DNA of 64,000 bases from UTCFX2 sp963827155 (GCA_963827155.1 CAWGZV010000002.1:3410001-3474000); one strand, 5' to 3'. Counted from the stretch's first letter, positions 27,813-37,094 are shown. Numbers and translations are program-made. Notes: a model not told the origin generated them from the sequence alone.

Positions 27813-29585
27813 TTACAACGCCCAAGCCAGCCATACCAGGACCGCAATCAGGCCGCCGATGATGGCAACAAGGTTCCAGTTGAGCTGACCGGTCTGCAGC
27901 AGGCGCAGGGATGAGGCTGTGTTGAGGGTAATGGTGACAAACCAGTTGTTAAGGCTCTCGAAGCCAAAGCTGTTAGCGGCCAGGCGCCCAAGCCCACCAA
28001 ACCAGCGTGCTATCCAGCCTAACCTGCTTCGGTACTGCCAGGCAGCCAGGCCGATCAGGATCACCAACAATGCCAGCCAGGTAGCAGGCGCACGGAGCAC
28101 CTCCATCACGTAAGCTGCGGTGCTCTCAGCTTCAATATCGTGGTAGGGCAAAGTCCGCTCCAGCAGCTCTGCAAAGGGCCCAGCCAGCAGCCAGGTGAGC
28201 CAGACGCCCAAGGCCAGCGGCGCCAGCGCCACCCGCATTGCCAGCGGGGCGTCATGGGCGTGCCTTTCAATCCCATCAGGCGAGCCGGCATAAAACACGC
28301 TCCACACCATTCGGTAGGTATAGAAGGCGGTCAACCCAGCGGTAAGCAGCGCCAGGAGGTAAGCCCAGGTTGGTCCGCCAGCCAAACCGGCCTCGAGCAC
28401 AAGCTCTTTGCTCCAAAAGCCGTTCAAGATTGGGATCCCTGCGAGGGCGAGAGCGCCAAAAATAAAGACCAGCCGCACGAAAGGCATCTGGACCTTCTGG
28501 CGACCCATCTCGCGCATATCTCGGGTCCCCACGGCGTGGATCACTGCGCCGGCTCCAAGGAAGAGCAGGGCTTTGAAGACAGCGTGGCTGAGCAGATGGA
28601 ATTGGCTGGCAAAAATCCCGCCAGCGCCGATGGCGTAGACCATGTAGCCAAGCTGGCTGACCGTTGAATACGCAAGCACGCGCTTGAGGTCGGTCGCCAC
28701 CATCGCCATCAGGGCTGCCAGGAAGGCAGAGATTACGCCGACCGCGATCACCGCGGTCCGCCAATAGGGCACGGCTTCGAATGCCGGGTAAAAGCGGGCG
28801 AGCAGGTAGACACCTGCGTTGACCATGGTTGCGGCATGGATCAAGGCGCTGATCGGGGTCGGCGCTTCCATCGCGTCTGGCAGCCAGGTCTGGAAAGGCA
28901 CCTGAGCAGATTTTGCGGCGGCGGCGATCAGAAAGCCAAAAGCTACCAAACCCAACAGGGCGGCCGGAAACATGGCAGCCCCGCCCAGGAAATCATTGAT
29001 CTGGAAGCTGCCCGTTTGGGTATAAGCGACCAGCGCCCCGACCAGCAGCCCCACCCCGCCGATCTGGGTGATGATCAGCGCTTTGATGCCGCCAGCGACC
29101 GCTTTCGGGTCGTCGTTGTAGTACGAGATCAGGGCGTAGGAACACAACGCCGTGATCTCCCAGAACACAAACAGGAACAGCAGGCTCCCGGTGAGGACCA
29201 GCCCTGCCATCCCCCCGATGAAGAACAGCACCAGGAAATAGTAACGCCCAAGCTGGCTGTCACCGTGCATGTAATCGATCGAGAAGATGACCGCCAGGCA
29301 GCCGATCACGGTGGCGATCGCTGCCAGGACGCATCCGAGACCATCTGGGATGAAAGTCAGGTCGCCGAAATATGCGCCCATTGGAATGCTGATGACGACC
29401 TGATCGCCGCTGAACGCCAGCAGCGCCAGCGCTGCGAACCCCGCAGCCGCCGAAAAGACGACCGCCAGGGCATGCTGAGCCCGGCTGGGATCCGAACCCG
29501 ATCGGCTTCGAAATCCGACGGACCAGACGACCAGCGCCCCCAGCCAGGGTAAACCGATTGTAAACAGGATGAGAGTTGCTGCCAT
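27813..29585 (-). CDS. antiporter-like ion-pumping subunit, NuoL-like
   Basis: The 590-residue protein has the channel block AKSAQVPFQTWLPDAMEAPT and KRVLAYSTVSQLGYMVYAIG, diagnostic for NuoL/MrpA-type subunits. About 15 membrane helices are visible, with no long lateral amphipathic helix after the last one that I can identify. It precedes the NuoN-like gene and follows the NuoK-like gene by 2 bp. Confidence 0.95.
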   Translation of the reverse strand: MAATLILFTIGLPWLGALVVWSVGFRSRSGSDPSRAQHALAVVFSAAAGFAALALLAFSGDQVVISIPMGAYFGDLTFIPDGLGCVLAAIATVIGCLAVIFSIDYMHGDSQLGRYYFLVLFFIGGMAGLVLTGSLLFLFVFWEITALCSYALISYYNDDPKAVAGGIKALIITQIGGVGLLVGALVAYTQTGSFQINDFLGGAAMFPAALLGLVAFGFLIAAAAKSAQVPFQTWLPDAMEAPTPISALIHAATMVNAGVYLLARFYPAFEAVPYWRTAVIAVGVISAFLAALMAMVATDLKRVLAYSTVSQLGYMVYAIGAGGIFASQFHLLSHAVFKALLFLGAGAVIHAVGTRDMREMGRQKVQMPFVRLVFIFGALALAGIPILNGFWSKELVLEAGLAGGPTWAYLLALLTAGLTAFYTYRMVWSVFYAGSPDGIERHAHDAPLAMRVALAPLALGVWLTWLLAGPFAELLERTLPYHDIEAESTAAYVMEVLRAPATWLALLVILIGLAAWQYRSRLGWIARWFGGLGRLAANSFGFESLNNWFVTITLNTASSLRLLQTGQLNWNLVAIIGGLIAVLVWLAWAL

Positions 29586-29587
29586 GG

Positions 29588-29902
29588 CTAGCCTTTCAAA
29601 GTGGAGAGATCGCGCAGGTCGAGCGAGCCCAACCGCTGCCGCACCCGAACTGCAAGCGCCAGCCCAATGACTGCGACGACGGTGTCTGCCACGATCACAG
29701 TCGCTGCCACGCTTTGGCCAAGCTCGGGGTGCCCGCTGATTTTTCCGCCCAGCACAAGCCCTATGACGGCTGCTTTTACCAACACCTGGAGCACCGCAAC
29801 CATCTTGATAAGATTGCGGGTCACCAACAGCCCATAAATGCCGATCACCAGCAAGCCGATGATCCCAATCATGGCGATGTTATAAGGTGAAAAAATGGTC
29901 AT
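29588..29902 (-). CDS. NuoK/MrpC-like membrane subunit
   Basis: The 104-residue protein has three hydrophobic segments (IAMIGIIGLLVIGIYGLLV; MVAVLQVLVKAAVIGLVL; VIVADTVVAVIGLALAV). This is the layout of NuoK, MrpC and the matching hydrogenase subunits. It overlaps the NuoJ-like gene by 4 bp. Confidence 0.9.
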   Translation of the reverse strand: MTIFSPYNIAMIGIIGLLVIGIYGLLVTRNLIKMVAVLQVLVKAAVIGLVLGGKISGHPELGQSVAATVIVADTVVAVIGLALAVRVRQRLGSLDLRDLSTLKG

Positions 29903-30507
29903 GGCTTCACCTCCGGAATGAGGTTCGGGGCTCGATCAGGGGTATTCGATGGAGAAGCCCCATTCCCCGGCATCTCTTCGAGACCGATAGAGGCTGGATC
30001 AGGCGCAGCAACCGATGCTTTGGCAGCCGCAGCTAACCGGTGGGGAGCAGGCTTTGTCTCGGAAAGGAGGCCGATCAACCCCATGACACCCGAGAAGATC
30101 AGCACGATCTGGGCGACCACGTCGAATCCACGCTGGGCCCAGAGCATCCGCCCGAAGGGAATCTGGAGCAGGCTCGTGCCTTGTGAAGGGAGAGGGAAGA
30201 CAAACCAGCCCAGCACAAAGGCGACGGTCAAGATCAGCAGCCAGACGAGCGGCCTTGGGATGATGGTCATCTCATCCAAGGTTGCCTCGCCGACAATACT
30301 GAAGGCGAAGACAAACAAGACGGTGACCAGCCCCGCGCCGACGCTGAGCTCGATGACCGCCACCTCCGCCGCACCGAGGGTATACAGCAGCACAGACACC
30401 AATGCGCTGGTAAACGCCAACCAGATGGCAGCATTCAGCAAGCGAGGGGAATTCATCACCTGGAAGGCGCAGTAAAGCGCTGCGATAACAAGCAGCAAAT
30501 TCAGCAT
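29899..30507 (-). CDS. NuoJ/DUF4040-like membrane subunit, first gene of the hydrogenase operon
   Basis: The first 90 residues form three helices with AEVAVIELSVGAGLVTVLFVF, the DUF4040/MbhD-type motif. Two more helices follow, and then a proline-rich cytoplasmic tail of about 45 residues. It resembles NuoJ or a fused MrpB-type subunit. As the first gene of the operon, its upstream region carries the operon's control signals. Confidence 0.83.
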   Translation of the reverse strand: MLNLLLVIAALYCAFQVMNSPRLLNAAIWLAFTSALVSVLLYTLGAAEVAVIELSVGAGLVTVLFVFAFSIVGEATLDEMTIIPRPLVWLLILTVAFVLGWFVFPLPSQGTSLLQIPFGRMLWAQRGFDVVAQIVLIFSGVMGLIGLLSETKPAPHRLAAAAKASVAAPDPASIGLEEMPGNGASPSNTPDRAPNLIPEVKP

Positions 30508-30592
30508 AGTTCTTCTCCCTGGGGTGTTCCGGATGGAGGATAACCGCTAAGTGGGCAAAGGGCAAACCTCAACCGTAAAACATACCCAAAAA

Positions 30593-30608
30593 AGTGAATT
30601 AAATCACA
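30593..30608. promoter_or_regulatory. CRP/FNR-family site upstream of the hydrogenase operon
   Basis: AGTGAATTAAATCACA matches TGTGA-N6-TCACA at nine of ten half-site positions. It is centred about 93 bp before the first hydrogenase gene and about 165 bp before the divergent thioesterase gene. It probably puts the hydrogenase under a redox- or oxygen-responsive CRP/FNR-family regulator. Confidence 0.55.
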
Positions 30609-30765
30609 ATTAAAGTATAGACCTCAACATTTGGAATGCAATGTGTATTTTGTCATCAATGAAAGATGACTAATCTACTAAAATATATAGAGTGGACATT
30701 TCTGGTTAGATTTCATCGTTCAAAGATTGAATTGATTTGTTTAATTCATTATCGAGGAGGACCAT

Positions 30766-31179
30766 TTGAAAACTGAAAATTCGTTAAAGCCTGGAATGGA
30801 AGCCGAGCAGGTTTTTGTGGTGAAAGGGGAGCATTCGGCCGAGCACGTCGGCAGCGGATCGCTGCGGGTCCTTGCGACTCCCAGCATGATCGGCTTTATG
30901 GAGCGGGTTGCCCGTGATTTGATGGAAAGGCAGCTCTCCGAGGGTAAATCGAGCGTGGGCGTACACGTCGATGTCCGGCACCTTGCTGCGACGCCGATTG
31001 GCAGCTCGGTGCGGGTCGCTTGTGCAATCACCGGGATCGAAGGCCGCCGGGTGGAATTCGCGGTGGAAGCCTGGGACGAGGTCGAAAAGATCGGTGAAGG
31101 GCGGCATGTCCGCTATGTGATCGATGTCGCTCGTTTCCTGGAACGCGTGGAAAGCAAGCGACCGGCTGTGAAGCCTTGA
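30766..31179 (+). CDS. FlK-like acyl-CoA thioesterase (hot-dog fold)
   Basis: The 137-residue protein resembles the fluoroacetyl-CoA thioesterase-like family. Landmarks are SGSLRVLATPSMIGFMERVA, VGVHVDVRHLAATPIGSSV and FAVEAWDEVEKIGEGRHVRYV. It probably hydrolyses a small acyl-CoA. The start is a TTG with a strong GAGGAGGA site 6 bp upstream. The next gene starts within its stop codon. Confidence 0.87.
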   Translation: MKTENSLKPGMEAEQVFVVKGEHSAEHVGSGSLRVLATPSMIGFMERVARDLMERQLSEGKSSVGVHVDVRHLAATPIGSSVRVACAITGIEGRRVEFAVEAWDEVEKIGEGRHVRYVIDVARFLERVESKRPAVKP

Positions 31180-32309
31180 ACCTACGCGTGCTTTACGATG
31201 GGTGGGACCTGGCTTACCATCCCAACAGCCCGGCGGCGGTCCATCTCCTCACCTTGCTGGAATGCCATCCGCCTGAAATCCAAGCGCTGGTTGGGCTGCC
31301 AGCCGATTCATTCCACCCTCTTCCGGCTTTCACAGAGCAGGTGCGGATTCCACTGCGGGACGAACCAAAATCCCGGCTGGTTTGGGAGCAGCGCATCCTG
31401 CCGAGGGTTTGCCATGAGCAGAAAGCTGATGTGATCCATACCTTCAGCTGGCCGGCATTGTTCGCGCAATGCAGTTCTGTTCGCAGCCAGGTCTTGCCCA
31501 TCCCCGCTTCAGTCCCGGCGTACGCTCGCCCACGCCGACCCGATTTTTCCAACCGGCTGCGAGAATCGCTTGGGGCTGGAGGCCTGAGGCGTCTCTGGAT
31601 GAACTTCTGGCCGCATGACCTTGCCGCCGTCCTCCCTGCAGATGCACCCGGCAGATCGCTCCGACTGCTGCCGGCGGTCGTCCATCCAGTGTTCAGCGCT
31701 CATTCGCCTAAGGGGGAAGATTCACCCATCTCCGCTCTCCGGCTCCCCGAGACCTTTATCTTCAGCCACCACACGGGGGATCACAGGGAGCTTCACGCCT
31801 TACTCTCGTCCTGGAGCTGGGCAGCCGCGGCGATTGGGGCTGATACCCCTCTGGTGGCAGCTGGTTTAGATTCAAAAGGGAAGCTGGATTTCGAGGTGAC
31901 TGCCCGCCAGCTAGGCGAGCAGGAAAGCGTTATCGGTCTGGGCCCGCTGACTATCGAGCAGCTCGCGGCGCTTTACCGGCTCTGCAGCGCCGTGTTTCAC
32001 CCAGGCGCAATCTCCCCGTGGAGCAACTCTTTGCGCAATGCGCTGGCTTGCGCTAAACCGTTTGTGGGGCTGGATAGCCCATGGAGCGACAGCCTGGCGG
32101 GACCGGCTGCCTATCTGGTCTCTCAGACGGGGTCTGCGGAGCAGGTCAGCCGGGCGCTCGGAGCGGCGCTTATCTCGATCATCGTTGAACCATCGATCGC
32201 GGAGGCGCTGATCCAGAAAGCCCAGAAAAGAGGACCAAACCATAATCAAAAAAGCTTCACCTATGCGCTGGGTGAAGCTTATGGAGAAATCCTCGAGAAT
32301 TCGAAATGA
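31176..32309 (+). CDS. glycosyltransferase-like protein (GT4-type fold)
   Basis: The 377-residue protein has a Rossmann-like N terminus (LRVLYDGWDLAYHPNSPAAVH) and ADVIHTFSW. The C-terminal half includes VIGLGPLTIEQLAALYRLCS and AVFHPGAISPWSNSLRNALAC, where retaining GT4 enzymes bind sugar nucleotide. The usual E-x7-E motif is replaced, so activity is uncertain. The TTG start overlaps the thioesterase stop. Donor and acceptor are unknown. Confidence 0.65.
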   Translation: MNLRVLYDGWDLAYHPNSPAAVHLLTLLECHPPEIQALVGLPADSFHPLPAFTEQVRIPLRDEPKSRLVWEQRILPRVCHEQKADVIHTFSWPALFAQCSSVRSQVLPIPASVPAYARPRRPDFSNRLRESLGAGGLRRLWMNFWPHDLAAVLPADAPGRSLRLLPAVVHPVFSAHSPKGEDSPISALRLPETFIFSHHTGDHRELHALLSSWSWAAAAIGADTPLVAAGLDSKGKLDFEVTARQLGEQESVIGLGPLTIEQLAALYRLCSAVFHPGAISPWSNSLRNALACAKPFVGLDSPWSDSLAGPAAYLVSQTGSAEQVSRALGAALISIIVEPSIAEALIQKAQKRGPNHNQKSFTYALGEAYGEILENSK

Positions 32310-32312
32310 AAG

Positions 32313-33149
32313 CTATTTTCCGCGCAGCGTCCGCGCAGCGAAAATTGCGACTCCGATCCCCGCAAGCAGGAACAACCCACCGATGATCCCCAGCAGGGGC
32401 GAGCGCCCGCCTTCCGGCGCAGGGATGGAAGGCGCTTCAGCGAGGGTCTGGGAGTTCGCCTGCGCCCCAAAATTGACATAGGTTATGTCCCCAGCATTCA
32501 GCTCGAGGTCGTAGCTGTTCTGGGTGGTGGGGTTGTATCCCTCCGGCGCCGCCACGCTGATTGTATAGTTTCCCTCGGGCAGCTGCTCGAAGCACTGCGG
32601 ATCGCTGCCCATCACGGTCGCGGTCGATTCGGAGACCGAGCCGGCGCTGTTTCCAAAGCTGATCGCGCCATCTGGTATCGAGACTTCGCTCTCCTGGCGG
32701 ATCGAATCGCCGTTCAGATCGTTGAACAGCAGGATGCATATCGTCCCGCTTCCGGGTTTTGGCGAGGGGGTCGGAAGGATCGGGGTTGAGGTCGGGGTTG
32801 GGCCGGCTGTCGGGGTCACTTCTGCCGGTCCCCCAAGACCGAGAAGGAGCTCCTGCCCTTCGAAGATCGTGTCATTGGTCAGGTTGTTCAACCCGCGGAG
32901 CTTATCCAGCGGAACGCCGGTTAAGAGAGAGATCCCCAACAAGGTATCGTTTGCCTTCACGATATAGATGATCCGCCCATCCGGTCCTGGGGTTGGGGTG
33001 TAGATCGGCACCTGGGCAGGGGGGGCTGCCTGGGCGCGATCGGGAGTTCGAAGGAGACCGAAGCCAGCCATCCCGCCGACGAGCAAGGCAAGCAGAATCC
33101 AGGCAAAATAGGCAGTATCAGGCGCAGTTCGATGAATCAGTCTTCTCAT
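32313..33149 (-). CDS. LysM-domain membrane protein with SdrD B-like module
   Basis: An N-terminal membrane anchor (YFAWILLALLVGGMAGFGLL) is followed by one LysM domain (YIVKANDTLLGISLLTGVPL), a Thr/Pro-rich spacer (PTPTSTPILPTPSPKPGSG) and a domain like the SdrD B repeat (ICILLFNDLNGDSIRQESE). A second helix (SPLLGIIGGLFLLAGIGVAI) is near the C terminus. It probably binds peptidoglycan or a similar polymer at the surface. I chose ATG 33149 (MRRLIHRT) over 33179. Confidence 0.8.
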   Translation of the reverse strand: MRRLIHRTAPDTAYFAWILLALLVGGMAGFGLLRTPDRAQAAPPAQVPIYTPTPGPDGRIIYIVKANDTLLGISLLTGVPLDKLRGLNNLTNDTIFEGQELLLGLGGPAEVTPTAGPTPTSTPILPTPSPKPGSGTICILLFNDLNGDSIRQESEVSIPDGAISFGNSAGSVSESTATVMGSDPQCFEQLPEGNYTISVAAPEGYNPTTQNSYDLELNAGDITYVNFGAQANSQTLAEAPSIPAPEGGRSPLLGIIGGLFLLAGIGVAIFAARTLRGK

Positions 33150-33225
33150 TCCAATCAAGATTATACCGGAGATCAGCATCTCAGACAGGATCGATAGACG
33201 CAGGCTGCCTGATGCGATTGGGCTT

Positions 33226-34440
33226 TCAATTCCGCTTTGGCTTGAGGCTTTCGTGGTCGCCTCTGGGGATGCGCGTCAAGGAGAAGAAAGCCAAACCGCT
33301 TAGAAAACACGCCATAAGCATTATCGGCAGGATGCTCAAGCGGCTGGCGGGCCCAGAATCGAGTTTGAAAAGGAAAGGCATGATCAGGGCTCCCAGAGCG
33401 CGACCGATTGCCATCGCGGCGATGTAGGTGGACATAAAGGTCGCACGGGCAGCCGGCACCACTTCGGTCATCATCGGGATGCTGCTTACCACCACAAATT
33501 CAAAGGTAAAGTATATGAGAAAGAGACCCACCAACGCGCCGGTCAGGCTGCTTCCAAGCAACACCAGAGCAAGCGCGGCCAGCCCATTCAGCACCAGCCC
33601 GATCAGCACCGACCGGCGCTTGCCAATCCAATCGACAACGCCGCTCGCGAGCGCTTCGCTGGTCAGCTCAGAGATCCCGATGATCGCCGAAGCTACTGCC
33701 AGGGCGGCGATCTTAACCTGGAAAGCCCCCTCCAACCAGGTTCCAAAGGTCAGGTTAACCAGCTCGTTCGCAGCAGTCAGTGCCAGCGCAAAACCGATCC
33801 CGGCGAGTGCCGGCGGGAAGGTGATCACCTGCCGGAGGTTCTTTAACAAGCCGGGGTCCTGCCTGGGGACGGAGGAATCGGGGGGCACGATCAGCCAGAT
33901 CAGAAGGGCGGAGGCGAATCCCATACCAGCCAGCCAGGGGAACGGCGCCTGCCAACCAGCCCGGTAAATCACGAGACCAATCAGCGGCACGCCGATGATA
34001 AAGCTCAGCGACCAGCCCATCTCGGAGATCCCCAGCACCAGCCCGCGGCGCTCGTATGGCACTCGATCGCCGATAAATGCCTGCATTGAAGGGACGAACA
34101 CAAAATTCGCCATGATCCCGAGCACAAGCATTGCCACAAAAGCCGGGTAGCCGGGGCGCAGCGCCATCACCCCTGCCCCAGCGGTGAACAGGCCCACCCC
34201 AAACAGCATTCCGGTCTTCCGGCCGCGCAGGTCTCCGACCGAGGCCAGGAAAGGACCCAGCAAGCCAGAGGCAGAACGGATCGTGATCGCGAAAGACAGC
34301 ATCCGCAGGTCAACCCCCATCCCGCGTCCGAAGATCGGCAGAAATGGGTAGACCATACGCACCATGGCGTTGATCACCGTTCGCACACCCACAAAAGCCG
34401 GCAGCTGGACGAAGAGCGGATTGCGTTTCAAGGCTTTCAT
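33226..34440 (-). CDS. MFS transporter
   Basis: This 404-residue, 12-helix major facilitator has the loop motif GDLRGRKTGML between helices 2 and 3 and YERRGLVLGISEMGWS between 4 and 5. The substrate is not evident; the layout resembles bacterial drug or sugar exporters. It is followed by the LysM gene. Confidence 0.9.
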   Translation of the reverse strand: MKALKRNPLFVQLPAFVGVRTVINAMVRMVYPFLPIFGRGMGVDLRMLSFAITIRSASGLLGPFLASVGDLRGRKTGMLFGVGLFTAGAGVMALRPGYPAFVAMLVLGIMANFVFVPSMQAFIGDRVPYERRGLVLGISEMGWSLSFIIGVPLIGLVIYRAGWQAPFPWLAGMGFASALLIWLIVPPDSSVPRQDPGLLKNLRQVITFPPALAGIGFALALTAANELVNLTFGTWLEGAFQVKIAALAVASAIIGISELTSEALASGVVDWIGKRRSVLIGLVLNGLAALALVLLGSSLTGALVGLFLIYFTFEFVVVSSIPMMTEVVPAARATFMSTYIAAMAIGRALGALIMPFLFKLDSGPASRLSILPIMLMACFLSGLAFFSLTRIPRGDHESLKPKRN

Positions 34441-34522
34441 TAATCCATGCCCACTTTCACTACCGCTTCAGATTCGTACGAGTTCTATGGAAATACTGCA
34501 AAGGGAATACGAATGCCAGGCG

Positions 34523-35140
34523 CTACCCGCTGTCATCCGAGGCGTTTGCCGGATCAAGCTTCAGCCAGAGACGTGAGAGCTGCCAGGTGATCAGCAGTGA
34601 AAAAAGGAGCAGCCCGCCAAAATACGCCTGGATCAGGCGAGAGTCCGAGCTCAAGATGGGTGAGGGCGGGTGCATCACCTCCTGTGTCCTGGCGAGGGCG
34701 GTCAGGAGGGCGGCGATGAACCCCAGGTTGGCTGCCGAGGTCCAGAGAGGCCGCCCGATAAGCAACAGCCCGACCTGCAGGAGCAGCCCGGTCACGGCGA
34801 AGATCAGCGCCAAGCGCCAGCGCGGCTCAGCCAGATAGAGCCCGTTCCAATTGGACTGCATTGCCCACATTGAGATGGGCAGGTAGGTGATCCACAACAG
34901 CATCCCGGTCCTGCCTAAGGCCCGCGACCAGGCGTGCAGCTGTGTTTTCTGGGTAATGATGCCGGCGGCGCCTGCCGCACCTGCAGCGAAAAGCGCCGCA
35001 AGCGCAGCCCAGACCCAAACCCCGTGCAGATAGACCACCCGGACATTCATTCCGAGAGATTTTTCAGCTGGACCGGATGCTGCCAGCAGGATAAAGGGGA
35101 CGATCAGGATGATCAGCCAGAAGAGCGGAGACTTGCTCAC
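34523..35140 (-). CDS. polytopic membrane protein, possibly cytochrome c/heme assembly-like
   Basis: The 205-residue protein has six hydrophobic segments. MNVRVVYLHGVWVWAALAAL and ISMWAMQSNWNGLYLAEPRW recall the CcmC/CcsA group, but the tryptophan-rich WWD signature of heme handlers is missing. I cannot assign a function. It lies between the MFS and pseudokinase genes. Confidence 0.5.
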   Translation of the reverse strand: MSKSPLFWLIILIVPFILLAASGPAEKSLGMNVRVVYLHGVWVWAALAALFAAGAAGAAGIITQKTQLHAWSRALGRTGMLLWITYLPISMWAMQSNWNGLYLAEPRWRLALIFAVTGLLLQVGLLLIGRPLWTSAANLGFIAALLTALARTQEVMHPPSPILSSDSRLIQAYFGGLLLFSLLITWQLSRLWLKLDPANASDDSG

Positions 35141-35188
35141 AGCCCACCATTGTACCGCAAAACGACTCCCTCCCGCCTATTCAGCGGT

Positions 35189-36733
35189 TCAAGGGACTGA
35201 ATCGCCGGGGCGCTCGCGGTCTGATTCGGGCCGGGCTGCCGTTGGGGTTGGGGTGGGCGGTGTGTTTGTGAAGGTCGAGCTGGGGCTGGGGGTCGCACCG
35301 GGGGTATTTGTAGAGGCCGGATGAATCGTTTGGGTTGGGGTAGGGGGTTCAGTGCTCGACGAAGTGCTGGAAGGTTGGGTATTTGGGGTAAGGCTGGGAG
35401 CTGAGAGGGTGGGCTCTATCGCTTTGATCTCTGCCGCGGTAGAGGATGGGCTCTCCACCGGTGGAAAGCCGCCAGAGCGGCGCTCGTCCAGCCATGCTCC
35501 ACCCAACCATGATCCACCCAGCCAAAGGATGGCGAGCGCCAACAGCCCCAGGGCGGCGAGGTATACCGGCTTGATGCGCTTCTGCCGGCTGGGCTGGACG
35601 GTTTTACGCGAGCCGCCTTGCTGAGGCGGCGCTTCCGAAAGCTCTTGCAGCACGGGGAGCTGGTCTTCGAGCTCGATGATCTGCTCCGCCTCCAGGCGGG
35701 CGCGCTCGTGGATCTCTTTACGGGCTTCTGCCACTGCAGCAAGCCGGGCGACTTCCTCTGCCTCCAGCCGGGTCTTTTCTTCATTTTCACGCCAGCGCAG
35801 AAGCTGTTCCTCGTGCTGCAAACGCAGGTTCTCGTCTGTCAGCCCGAGGCGGATCGCCTCGGCAAGGTCTTCCACAAAAGCAGCCGCGCCGGAGTAGCGG
35901 AGGGATGGTTTGGGGTCCAGGCCGCGGGCAATCACCTCTCCGACCGGGATGGGGGTGCTTTCGATCGGTAAAAAGCCAGACGCCGGCAGCAGAATCCCGG
36001 CGCTGATCCGCCGCTTGCGCTCGAGCATCTCATCCAGCGTCTCTGCAGCAAACGGTGGGCTGCCTCTCAGCATCGTCACCGCCAGGCAGGCCAGGGCGTA
36101 ACCGTCTGAATTTTTCGACAAGGGCTCGCCTTGCAGCGCTTCGGGCGCGAGAAATCGAGCGTTGTAAAGGGTGGGGGGCTGCTCTGGCAAGAACAACCGC
36201 AGGGCGTTTGCCAGCCCGTAATCACTCAGCACCGAACCCATCTCTGCACTGACCAGCAGATTGTGCGGGGTGATCCGCCCGTGAAGCCAACCGCGCTCGC
36301 TGCCGAACTCCAGTGCCTGGGCAAGCTGTTCCAGAAGCGGCAGGGCCTGACCCCAGGGCAGCGGCCCGCCCTCAGCAAGCCGCTTCTCGAGCGGTACACC
36401 GGCGATGAAGCGCTCTGTCAGGAAGCGCCGACCTTCTTCCTCGCCGGTCTCCCAGATCCAGGCGATGTGCGGATGGACCAGCTCCGCGGCACGCTGGATC
36501 TCAGCCAGCAGCCCGCGCCAGGTCCGCTCGCTGCTCAGCAGATCGGGCTTGAGCAGCTTGAGGGCTACCGGGCGCCTGTTCACCAGGTCGTAAGCCTGGT
36601 AGGTTTCGCTCCACTGCCCTGCGCCGAGCCTGGTCTCGAGCCGGTATCGTCCGATGAATGTTGAGGTCAAGAGAAATGTCCCGCTCTCAGAATGTGGATA
36701 ACCGAAGCTTGCCAGGCTGTTCTCCGGCAACAT
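35189..36733 (-). CDS. Ser/Thr kinase-like protein, probable pseudokinase with Pro/Thr-rich tail
   Basis: The 514-residue protein has a kinase-like fold: glycine loop GAGQWSETYQAYD, VALKLLKP with the ATP lysine, and SDYGLAN in place of DFG. The catalytic loop reads LHGRITPHNLLVS, where active kinases have HRDxKPxN; the catalytic Asp is Arg. A coiled-coil region (about 300-355) precedes one membrane helix and a long Pro/Ser/Thr tail. The lost catalytic Asp suggests a scaffold or sensor rather than an active kinase. Confidence 0.85.
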   Translation of the reverse strand: MLPENSLASFGYPHSESGTFLLTSTFIGRYRLETRLGAGQWSETYQAYDLVNRRPVALKLLKPDLLSSERTWRGLLAEIQRAAELVHPHIAWIWETGEEEGRRFLTERFIAGVPLEKRLAEGGPLPWGQALPLLEQLAQALEFGSERGWLHGRITPHNLLVSAEMGSVLSDYGLANALRLFLPEQPPTLYNARFLAPEALQGEPLSKNSDGYALACLAVTMLRGSPPFAAETLDEMLERKRRISAGILLPASGFLPIESTPIPVGEVIARGLDPKPSLRYSGAAAFVEDLAEAIRLGLTDENLRLQHEEQLLRWRENEEKTRLEAEEVARLAAVAEARKEIHERARLEAEQIIELEDQLPVLQELSEAPPQQGGSRKTVQPSRQKRIKPVYLAALGLLALAILWLGGSWLGGAWLDERRSGGFPPVESPSSTAAEIKAIEPTLSAPSLTPNTQPSSTSSSTEPPTPTQTIHPASTNTPGATPSPSSTFTNTPPTPTPTAARPESDRERPGDSVP

Positions 36734-36803
36734 CTCTTGGTCTTGCCTTTATTATATATGCTATCTGGCTGTTGGTATAAAGAGAGAGGTTATAATTTGA
36801 AAT

Positions 36804-37094
36804 ATGGACCGTGATGAAACCTTGGAGCTGCTGCGCCTTCACCAACCTGAACTTCGCAGATTGGGGGTAAAGTCTCTGGCATTATTCGGATCGATTGCTC
36901 GAAATGAAGGCGACCTGGAGAGCGACGTGGATATTCTGGTCGACTTTGTCCGTCCGGCTACCTTTGACGCGTATATGGATGTCCGTTTCTATTTAGAAGA
37001 TTTGCTGCATAGAAAAGTGGACCTGGTTACGCCGCAGGCGATTCGACCAAGCATTGCGCCTTCCATTCGTAAGGATCTGATCTATGTCCCGTGA
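36804..37094 (+). CDS. mntA: MntA-type nucleotidyltransferase antitoxin
   Basis: This 96-residue minimal nucleotidyltransferase has GSIARNEGDLESDVDILV with G29-S30 and the metal aspartates D41 and D43. MntA enzymes inactivate HepT toxins by adding AMP units to a tyrosine. It overlaps the HepT gene by 11 bp, as in known MntA-HepT modules. Confidence 0.9.
   Translation: MDRDETLELLRLHQPELRRLGVKSLALFGSIARNEGDLESDVDILVDFVRPATFDAYMDVRFYLEDLLHRKVDLVTPQAIRPSIAPSIRKDLIYVP

Noticed and set aside
34523..35140. Firm CcmC/CcsA heme-handling assignment
   Set aside because: The tryptophan-rich WWD signature is missing and no other cytochrome c maturation gene lies nearby.
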